In this document: one piece after another, positions 1 through 5,015 of the stretch
Position numbering within the stretch: the stretch's first letter is position 1
How the letters are laid out: every line of letters starts with the position of its first letter
Assembly: GCA_030037185.1 (NCBI GenBank)
Contig: JASHRR010001473.1
Location: forward strand, 1-5,015
Length of the DNA stretch: 5,015 nt
Reading direction: 5' to 3'
Origin: Xanthobacteraceae bacterium
GTDB lineage: Bacteria > Pseudomonadota > Alphaproteobacteria > Rhizobiales > Xanthobacteraceae
Notes under the pieces: model-generated
Databases searched by the model: none
What the model was told of the DNA's origin: nothing
Seen by the model: only the letters and a program-made list of their open reading frames with translations
Position numbers and translations under genes: made by a program

Positions 1-2234
1 CGCGGCAGGGCAAGCGCGACGCTCGCCACCCAACGCCACCGCGTGGTGAACATCGGCGCGTCGAGCATGGCCTGGACGAGCAGCGTGCGCGCGCTGCCGG
101 AATGAAGATAGCGCGCAACTTCCGCCAGTTCGAAGCTGTGGACCGCGGTCAGCGACAGCACGATGTTGTCCTCGGTGGCGGCAGCCTGAAGTTCGAAATT
201 GAACTTGCGGCAGAAGCGCTTGCGCAAGGCGAGCCCCCACGCCCGGTTGATGCGGCTGCCGAACGGGGCATGGACCACGAGCTGCATGCCGCCCGCTTCG
301 TCAAAGAAGCGCTCGAGCACGATCGTCTCCTGCGTCGGCAGGCAGCCGAAGGCCGCGGCCGCCGCCGCGAGGTATTCGACAAGCTGCTCGGCGGCCGCAA
401 GAGCGATGCCGATGTCTTGCGTCAGCCGGCGGCGGGCCGCGTCCCCGGACGGATCAGACCGCAGAAGCCCGGCAATGTCTGCCCGCAGGCGCGACACCGC
501 GGCGGAGAGTTCATCGGTGCGACCAGGCGCTTCGCCGAGCCAGAACGGTATAGTTGGCGGCTGTCCGTGGGCGTCCTCGACCCTGACGGTCCCGCGCTCG
601 ACCCGCACAATGCGGTAGGACCGGTTGCCCAGCTGGAAGATGTCGCCCGCCATGCTCTCGACCGCGAAGTCCTCATTGACGGTGCCGATCACGTTGTTCT
701 CGGGCTCAAGAAGGACGCGATAATCTGCGGTATCTGGAATCGTGCCGCCGCAGGTGAGCGCAGTGGTGCGCGCGCCGCGCCGGGCTTTGAGGACGTGATG
801 GACGCCGTCGCGGTGAACAAGCGCGCCCTTGCGGCCTCGGCGCGTCGTGAAACCTTCAGCCAGCATGCGAACGACCGCGTCGAAATCCTCGCGGGCCAGC
901 TCGCGGAAAGGCCAGGCGCGCCGCAATCGCCCGTAGAGCTCCGCTTCCTTCCAATCCCGCGCCGCGACCTCGGCCACGATCTGCTGCGCCAGCACGTCGA
1001 GGGGCTTCTCAGGAATGGCCAGGCGATCAAGTTCGCCGCGACGAACGCTGTCGATGAGTGCGGTGCATTCCACGAGATCGTCGCGCGAGAGCGGAAACAG
1101 CCGCCCTTTAGGGATTCCCCCGACCGCATGGCCGGACCGGCCGACGCGTTGCAGGAAGCCTGCGATTGAGCGCGGCGAGCCGAGCTGGCAGACGAGATCG
1201 GCATTGCCGATATCGATGCCGAGTTCGAGCGACGCGGTCGCGACCAGAGCCTTGAGCTGGCCATGCTTGAGCCTTTGCTCGGCGGAGAGCCGGTGCTCCT
1301 TCGCCATGCTGCCGTGATGGGCGGCGACCGCGCCGTCGGCGATCCGCTCCGACAGTTCATGGGCAACGCGCTCGGCCATGCGGCGGGTATTGACGAACAC
1401 GAGCGTCGTGCGGTGCGCATTGATGAGATCGGCCAGGCGATCGTAGACTTGCTGCCAGTCTTCGTTGGACATGACGGCCGCAAGGGGCGAATCCGCAACC
1501 TCGATGCTGAGGTCGCGCGGCCGTTGATGGCCGACGTCGATGATCCTCACTTTGGCCGGCGGCGCGCCGTCAGGCGCCGCTCCGACCAACAGGTTGGCGA
1601 GCGTATCGATCGGGTTTTGCGTCGCCGAAAGCCCGACGCGCAGCAGCCGGTCGCCGCACAGTTCGCAAAGTCGCTCGACCGAGAGTGCCAGGTGGGCCCC
1701 GCGTTTGTTCGGCGCGACCGCATGAATTTCGTCGATGATGATGGATCGCGTGGTCGCCAGCATCTTGCGGCCCGATTCCGACCCAAGCAGGACATAGAGC
1801 GATTCGGGCGTCGTCACCACGATATGGGGTGGCCGGCGCCGCATCCGCTCGCGTTCGGCCGAGGGTGTATCGCCGGTCCGTACCCAGGTGCGGATGTCGA
1901 CGGCGGGCAGCCCTCTGCGGCGGAGATGTTCGCGAATTCCCGCGAGCGGCAGTTCCAAATTGCGATGGATATCGTTCGACAGCGCCTTGAGCGGCGACAC
2001 ATAAACGACCTGGGTCTCCTCGGCGAGCTGGCCGCTCAATCCCTCGCAAACCAGGCTGTCGATGGCGGCCAGAAACGCCGCCAGCGTTTTGCCGGAACCG
2101 GTCGGCGCGGCGATCAGCGTGTGTTGCCCGGCCTTGATCGCCGGCCACGCGCTCGCCTGCGCGGGCGTCGGCGCCGCGAAGCTCTCGGCAAACCAATCCG
2201 CAACCGCAGGATGGAAGAGATCTGAAAGGTTCAT
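1..2234 (-). CDS. lhr: Lhr-type superfamily 2 ATP-dependent helicase (5' part of gene, 744 residues visible)
   Basis: The frame is open from ATG at 2234 to the left edge, so the C-terminal part lies outside. Visible SF2 motifs: I, APTGSGKT (residues 43-50); Ia, SPLKALSND (80-88); II, DEIH (168-171); III, SAT (203-205); IV region, VNTRR (281-285); [12 protein letters not shown] (333-343); [10 protein letters not shown] (362-369). The block from about 632 to 740, including [33 protein letters not shown] and [10 protein letters not shown], is characteristic of the Lhr core after its two RecA domains and winged helix; this separates it from shorter ligase-associated DEXH helicases. Known family role: 3'-to-5' translocation on single-stranded DNA and unwinding, with a part in DNA repair. 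Full-length Lhr is usually about 1400-1550 residues, so about half is present. An in-frame TAG six codons upstream leaves this ATG as the first start; its ribosome site is weak. No frameshift or lost motif residue is seen. The family is near certain; the cellular role here is inferred. Confidence 0.95.
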   Translation of the reverse strand, partial: MNLSDLFHPAVADWFAESFAAPTPAQASAWPAIKAGQHTLIAAPTGSGKTLAAFLAAIDSLVCEGLSGQLAEETQVVYVSPLKALSNDIHRNLELPLAGIREHLRRRGLPAVDIRTWVRTGDTPSAERERMRRRPPHIVVTTPESLYVLLGSESGRKMLATTRSIIIDEIHAVAPNKRGAHLALSVERLCELCGDRLLRVGLSATQNPIDTLANLLVGAAPDGAPPAKVRIIDVGHQRPRDLSIEVADSPLAAVMSNEDWQQVYDRLADLINAHRTTLVFVNTRRMAERVAHELSERIADGAVAAHHGSMAKEHRLSAEQRLKHGQLKALVATASLELGIDIGNADLVCQLGSPRSIAGFLQRVGRSGHAVGGIPKGRLFPLSRDDLVECTALIDSVRRGELDRLAIPEKPLDVLAQQIVAEVAARDWKEAELYGRLRRAWPFRELAREDFDAVVRMLAEGFTTRRGRKGALVHRDGVHHVLKARRGARTTALTCGGTIPDTADYRVLLEPENNVIGTVNEDFAVESMAGDIFQLGNRSYRIVRVERGTVRVEDAHGQPPTIPFWLGEAPGRTDELSAAVSRLRADIAGLLRSDPSGDAARRRLTQDIGIALAAAEQLVEYLAAAAAAFGCLPTQETIVLERFFDEAGGMQLVVHAPFGSRINRAWGLALRKRFCRKFNFELQAAATEDNIVLSLTAVHSFELAEVARYLHSGSARTLLVQAMLDAPMFTTRWRWVASVALALP

Positions 2235-2611
2235 GGCCGAACCGAACCGCTTTTCTAAGGCGCCCGTATCCTCAAATTAGAGGCTGGGGCGGAGTTGATG
2301 CGCCCTTTCGCGCGGGCGGCGCGACCCGTTTGATCACCACAGGGTAGACTGCCGGATTAACTTAAAAGGCGCCAATGATATCGACCGGCGCGAGCGCGAC
2401 GCGCTCAGGTATCGATTTGGGGCGAATCGAGCGAAAATCAACGGTTGTTGGCCCGACCTGCGGGGCGGTCGATGCCCTGTTTCTTAAGGTAAACGATCGA
2501 CGCGGCGCTTCTTGCAAATGCCGGCCGCGCGCCATCATTTCCGGGCGCCGGCCGAGGCGGGCTACCTTCAAAGCCGCTCCGTTCTGTGCCGAACCGCGGT
2601 TTCGCGGCCGC
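2235..2611. other. Intergenic region between the TPR gene and lhr; no convincing gene
   Basis: This 377-bp gap lies downstream of the TPR stop and upstream of lhr, both on the minus strand. Just after the TPR stop is a small hairpin at 2594-2607 (arms CCGCG/CGCGG, 4-nt loop) without a T-tract, so it is a poor intrinsic terminator. A minus-strand promoter-like pair for lhr can be drawn at 2379-2384 (TCGATA, 4/6 to -35) and 2356-2361 (GTTAAT, 4/6 to -10) with a 17-bp spacer; such a match is weak and could be chance. A short imperfect palindrome, CCTC and GAGG arms around an AT-rich centre, lies at 2270-2283, about 40 bp before the lhr start. A 58-codon open frame (2538-2362, minus) starts ATG-ATG without a ribosome site and is not called as a gene. 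No RNA gene was recognised. Confidence 0.6.
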
Positions 2612-3757
2612 TTACTGGAGCTCCGATATCGCAAACTCCTGGGCGATGCTGGCGCGGATCGCCTTTGCGGCCGCGAGGTCCGCATCGGCGCCAGCGAGGT
2701 CGCCCTTCTTGCGCTTGGCGATGCCGCGCCCATAAAGCGAGTCCGCGAGCCTCGGGTTGAGGGCGACCGCGGCATCGAAATCCGCAATCGCGCCGTCGAG
2801 TTCGCCGTGCCGCAGGCGCGCCAGGCCGCGGCTGGTGAGCGCGAAGGTGTTTCTCGGATTGAGCTCTATCGCGTTGCCGTAATCGGCCAACGCATGGTCG
2901 AACTCGCCCTTGTCGCGCCACGCGTTGGCGCGGTTGACCATGGCGGCGGCGAAACGCGGATTGATCCTGATCGCGTCGCCGAAATCCGCGATCGCGAGAT
3001 CGAGGTCGCCGTTCTTGCGCCGCGCGATGCCGCGATTGTTGAAAGCGAGCGCATAGTTGGGATCGATCCGGATCGCTTGCGAATAGTAAGCGAGGGCGTT
3101 CTCGACGTCGCCCCTGAGCAGATAAGCAGCGCCGCGATTGTTGAACGCGACTGCGTTGGCCGGATCGGCCTCGATTGCGGCGTCGTAATCCACCGCAGCG
3201 CGGTCGAGATCGCCCTTCTCGCGATAGGCGTTGCCGCGGTTCGTCAACGCCGTCGCGTATTTGGGGTCAAGCAGGAGCGCGTGGTCGTAGTCCGCAATGG
3301 CGCGATCGAGATCGCCTTTGTCGCGGTAGGCGGCGCCGCGATTGGTCATGATAACGGCGTTACGGGGATCGATCCGCAGCGCTTCGCTATAGTCCGCGAT
3401 GGCGCCATCATACTCGCCCTTGTCGCGCCGCGCGGCGCCGCGATTGTTGAAGGCAAGCGCATAATCGGGATCGGCCTTGATGGCCGAATCATAATCCGAA
3501 ATGGCGCGGTCGAGATCCCCCTGCGCCCGGTAGGCGAGGCCCCGGTTCGTAAAGGCGACCGCGAGCTCGCGCGGCTGACGGTTGGCGGACTGGACCACCG
3601 CCGTGCAACCGTCGGCAGCGATCTCGGGCGGGTAGACGTTGCCCTCGTTGATGCACAGCGTCCATTCGGAGGGCAACTCCTGCTGCGCCGACGCCGTGGT
3701 CGCGGCCAGCAGGGAGCTGGCGATCGCCGCCCCGATAAGGGTGAGGGTCTGGCCCAT
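2612..3757 (-). CDS. Probably exported tetratricopeptide-repeat protein with nine tandem TPRs
   Basis: A 381-residue protein. Residues 1-24 form a hydrophobic stretch ending in an Ala-x-Ala site (ASA|QQ, cut after 24), suggesting Sec export to the periplasm, although the first residues carry no Lys or Arg, which is unusual for a signal peptide. A short region follows with Cys35 and Cys51, which could form a disulfide. Residues 66-371 are nine 34-residue TPR units with no linkers (starts 66, 100, 134, 168, 202, 236, 270, 304, 338). Canonical TPR positions are kept: aromatic or bulky residue at 4, Gly8, Tyr or similar at 11, Ala20, Tyr/Phe24, Ala27, Pro32. Most units carry NRG at positions 6-8. 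The ninth is degenerate (no Pro32) and probably caps the solenoid before a short C-terminal helix. TPR solenoids bind proteins; the partner is unknown and neighbours give no clue. ATG 3757 is favoured by GAGG five bases upstream and by an in-frame TAG 19 codons upstream with no ATG, GTG or TTG between. No catalytic domain is visible. Confidence 0.93.
   Translation of the reverse strand: MGQTLTLIGAAIASSLLAATTASAQQELPSEWTLCINEGNVYPPEIAADGCTAVVQSANRQPRELAVAFTNRGLAYRAQGDLDRAISDYDSAIKADPDYALAFNNRGAARRDKGEYDGAIADYSEALRIDPRNAVIMTNRGAAYRDKGDLDRAIADYDHALLLDPKYATALTNRGNAYREKGDLDRAAVDYDAAIEADPANAVAFNNRGAAYLLRGDVENALAYYSQAIRIDPNYALAFNNRGIARRKNGDLDLAIADFGDAIRINPRFAAAMVNRANAWRDKGEFDHALADYGNAIELNPRNTFALTSRGLARLRHGELDGAIADFDAAVALNPRLADSLYGRGIAKRKKGDLAGADADLAAAKAIRASIAQEFAISELQ
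2645..3562 (-). repeat. Nine tandem 102-bp units encoding the TPR array
   Basis: Each TPR is exactly 102 bp, so the nine units are phased without insertion over 918 bp. The similarity is partly at DNA level: the 15-base string gccgcgattgttgaa (plus-strand reading) recurs exactly at 3029-3043, 3131-3145 and 3437-3451, at offsets of 102 and 306 bp. The units are otherwise diverged. The structure fits growth by unequal recombination, and unit number could differ between relatives. Confidence 0.9.
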
Positions 3758-3762
3758 GTGAA

Positions 3763-3766
3763 CCTC
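3763..3766 (-). promoter_or_regulatory. Ribosome binding site of the TPR gene
   Basis: Minus-strand GAGG lies five bases before ATG 3757. It supports this start for the TPR protein, the only ATG, GTG or TTG in frame after the nearest upstream stop. Confidence 0.6.
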
Positions 3767-3784
3767 GCGTATGCCTGTCAGGGC

Positions 3785-3793
3785 AATATAGCA
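3785..3793 (-). promoter_or_regulatory. Candidate extended -10 promoter of the TPR gene
   Basis: On the minus strand TGC precedes TATATT (5/6 to the -10 consensus) at 3790-3785, giving an extended -10 element. Transcription would start near 3778, leaving a leader of about 20 bases that contains the GAGG ribosome site. There is no recognisable -35 at 17-bp spacing (AGAGTG at 3813-3808), which extended -10 promoters can tolerate. The AT-rich hexamer stands out in GC-rich surroundings, but the call rests on one motif. Confidence 0.35.
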
Positions 3794-3883
3794 CGTTCGC
3801 TGGCGCCCACTCTATGATTCCGTAGCCGGATTCGGCGAGAGCGAAATCGTGCTCCATCAAGGCGGCATGGGGCGCGATTCCGC

Positions 3884-3941
3884 AGGGCATGCCAGCAAAA
3901 CCAATAGATTAAAGGGCATGCCAGCAAAACCAATAGATTAA
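3884..3941. repeat. Perfect 29-bp direct tandem duplication
   Basis: Positions 3884-3912 and 3913-3941 are identical over 29 bases and directly abutting. Each copy begins agggcatgccagc and ends ccaatagattaa (plus strand), and contains the 8-bp palindrome ggcatgcc. The flanking bases differ, so the identity stops exactly at the unit edges. Two copies are too few, and lack spacers, for a CRISPR array. It lies about 130-185 bp upstream of the TPR start. Either a recent slippage duplication or a paired protein-binding site would explain it; the sequence cannot decide. Confidence 0.95.
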
Positions 3942-4062
3942 GCGGCGTTAGCGCCTGCCAGGCCATCCGGCAGATTTACCACATAATAGATGCCCTCTGC
4001 GGCCTGCGGGTGACGCGCAACTTGTCCTGCCCGGGTGTTCACCCCAAAAAGAAAATCGTCGA

Positions 4063-4092
4063 GGGCACGATCACCCTGAAAAAAGCGTGCCC
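4063..4092 (-). terminator. Inverted repeat, possible terminator of the lyase transcript
   Basis: Arms gggcacg (4063-4069) and cgtgccc (4086-4092) pair perfectly over 7 bp around a 16-base loop. On the minus strand the hairpin is followed, after about seven bases, by a T-rich run (TTTTCTTTTT). It lies about 100 bp past the lyase stop. The long loop and the gap before the T-run make it a weak intrinsic terminator; it could also be chance. Confidence 0.3.
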
Positions 4093-4195
4093 AACCTGCC
4101 TGGCGGGTTTTGCTTCGACCCGGGCCGGGGAAGCTGGGGAAGGGAGGGTTTCGCGGCCAATCGCAGCGTCCTCGGCGACCGCCTGCCGGCCGGTC

Positions 4196-5015
4196 CTATG
4201 CGCGTGCCGAAACGGCCTCTGCTATCGCGACCGTGCGCCGCGCGATATCCGCATGCAGGCGTTCGACCATGCGGCCGTCGAGCTGGACCACGCCCTTGGC
4301 TTGATTTTCAGGGAGTTCGAACGCCGCAATGATCTTGCGGGCCTGAGCAATGTCAGCCTCGCTGGGCGAGAACGCTGAATTGCAGGGCGCAATCTGATTG
4401 GGATGGACGAGCGTCTTGCCATCAAAGCCCATATCGCGCCCCTGGGCGCACTCGCGACGAAAGCCTTCCTGGTCGGCAATATCATTGTAGACGCCGTCCA
4501 GGATATCGATGCCATAGGCGTGAGCCGCCAGCACGCCGGCTGCCAGCCAGGGCACCATCGCGGTACGGCCGGGCAGCAGCTTGACGCGGGTCTCCTTGGC
4601 AAGATCGTTCGTGCCCATGACGAACCCGGCCAGCAGGGTTTCTGCCTCGCGCGCCGTGGCGGCGATATCGGCCGCGTTGATGACAGCGAGCGGCGTTTCA
4701 ATCATCGCCCATAGTTTAATCTTGTGGTCGGCCGCCAGATCGGTCAGCCGCCCCGCAATGCTCTGGAGATGGGCAGGTTTTGATACCTTCGGAACCAGGA
4801 TGCCATCCGGCTTGGCCGTGGCGGCAGCGGTAAGATCATCGAGCCACCAAGCCGTATCGAGACCGTTGATGCGCACGATCACTTCGCGAGCCCCGAAGCC
4901 GCCGGCTGCAATGGCCGCCATGACCTGCCGGCGCGCCGTTTCTTTTGCATCCGGCGCCACCGCGTCCTCGAGATCGAGGATCACGGCATCGCAGGGCAGA
5001 GTCGTGGCCTTTTCC
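4196..5015 (-). CDS. CoA-ester lyase of the HpcH/HpaI aldolase (CitE-like) family, N-terminus cut by window edge
   Basis: The frame is open from the right edge to TAG at 4196-4198, showing 272 residues. Relatives have about 280-300, so roughly 20-25 N-terminal residues, including the usual LFVPG-type first strand, lie outside. The GTG at 4984 is an internal Val in VILDLEDAV, not the start. Features (visible numbering): ILDLEDAV at 12-19; IVRIN with Arg48, expected to bind substrate; VPKV at 74-77; MIETPLA with Glu106, and GTNDLA with Asp137, the expected Mg2+ ligands of the TIM-barrel active site; GFDGKTLVHPNQI at 196-208; and LDGRMVERLH near the C-terminus. The family cleaves or forms C-C bonds, or hydrolyses thioesters, of acyl-CoAs such as malyl-, methylmalyl- or citramalyl-CoA, probably in the cytoplasm. 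Such genes are often labelled citE, but no citrate lyase alpha or gamma subunit is visible, so the substrate stays open. No missing key residue is seen. Confidence 0.93.
   Translation of the reverse strand, partial: EKATTLPCDAVILDLEDAVAPDAKETARRQVMAAIAAGGFGAREVIVRINGLDTAWWLDDLTAAATAKPDGILVPKVSKPAHLQSIAGRLTDLAADHKIKLWAMIETPLAVINAADIAATAREAETLLAGFVMGTNDLAKETRVKLLPGRTAMVPWLAAGVLAAHAYGIDILDGVYNDIADQEGFRRECAQGRDMGFDGKTLVHPNQIAPCNSAFSPSEADIAQARKIIAAFELPENQAKGVVQLDGRMVERLHADIARRTVAIAEAVSARA

Larger units (their letters stand above)
3758..4195. other. Intergenic region between the CoA-ester lyase and TPR genes; no convincing gene
   Basis: A 438-bp gap holding, in minus-strand order: a GC-rich stretch after the lyase stop; a 7-bp inverted repeat at 4063-4092; a T-rich patch (about 4046-4056) with a neighbouring GGGTG/CACCC arm pair at 4033-4044; a 29-bp tandem duplication at 3884-3941; and the TPR promoter candidate. 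In the lyase frame, 85 codons stay open after its TAG (4196-4198) until TAA at 3938-3940. Codon third positions there are not as G/C-rich as in the neighbouring genes, and no ATG starts it, so it is not called as a gene. A 62-codon minus frame (3966-3778) with a hydrophobic start is also left uncalled. Confidence 0.6.

Noticed and set aside
102..1169. Plus-strand open frame of 355 codons
   Set aside because: It lies fully opposite lhr, whose minus-strand frame carries all helicase motifs; the plus translation is Arg/Ala/Asp-rich without a recognisable domain.
689..1498. Minus-strand frame of 269 codons in another phase of lhr
   Set aside because: Ser/Arg-rich translation typical of an out-of-phase reading; the true lhr frame runs uninterrupted through it.
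1570..2196. Minus-strand frame of 208 codons overlapping the lhr 5' end
   Set aside because: It is an offset reading of the same DNA. The correct frame begins at 2234 and shows the Walker A motif, so no frameshift needs to be invoked.
1263..2225. Plus-strand open frame of 320 codons
   Set aside because: It is antisense to the helicase core of lhr, including motifs I-IV and V; an expected shadow in GC-rich coding DNA.
3884..3941. Possible CRISPR repeat, because the unit length is 29 bp
   Set aside because: Only two copies, directly abutting with no spacer, and no cas genes in the window.
3778..3966. 62-codon minus frame with a hydrophobic stretch, a possible small membrane protein
   Set aside because: The hydrophobic part comes from reading the 29-bp duplication in two different frames; no good ribosome site, and it overlaps the TPR promoter candidate.
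4010..4378. Plus-strand frame of 122 codons with a CPTC motif
   Set aside because: It spans intergenic DNA and the antisense of the lyase 3' end; no ribosome site and no family resemblance.
4196..4984. GTG at 4984 as the lyase start
   Set aside because: The frame stays open to the window edge with family-like sequence before it (EKATTLPCDA), and the codon falls inside the conserved ILDLED strand.

Overview
The window reads as chromosomal DNA from an alphaproteobacterium, most likely Hyphomicrobiales close to Bradyrhizobium/Rhodopseudomonas. This rests on high GC, strong G/C preference at third codon positions, the style of the exported TPR protein, and the Lhr sequence. It is an inference from sequence style; no marker gene is present to prove it.

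Layout: all three genes lie on the minus strand. Reading in the direction of transcription, from high to low coordinates, they are: (1) 5015-4196, a CoA-ester lyase of the HpcH/HpaI aldolase (CitE-like) family, missing only its first few residues at the right edge; (2) 438 bp without a convincing gene (4195-3758), holding a perfect 29-bp tandem duplication, an inverted repeat that may end the lyase transcript, and an extended -10 promoter candidate; (3) 3757-2612, a 381-residue TPR protein, probably exported, with nine uninterrupted 34-residue repeats; (4) 377 bp without a convincing gene (2611-2235); (5) 2234-1, the first 744 residues of the large helicase Lhr, which runs off the left edge.

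Functional links: the wide gaps, and the separate promoter candidate in front of the TPR gene, argue against one operon. The genes look like independent neighbours: carbon/CoA-ester metabolism, a periplasmic protein-binding scaffold and nucleic-acid repair. I see no phage, transposon, CRISPR, tRNA, rRNA or defence module. Several long plus-strand open frames lie opposite lhr and the TPR gene; I read these as antisense shadows of GC-rich coding DNA.

I looked for an undescribed system and did not find convincing evidence of one. The points most worth a second look are the 29-bp tandem duplication, the perfectly phased TPR array with its mirrored 480-codon antisense frame, and an 85-codon open extension directly after the lyase stop codon.
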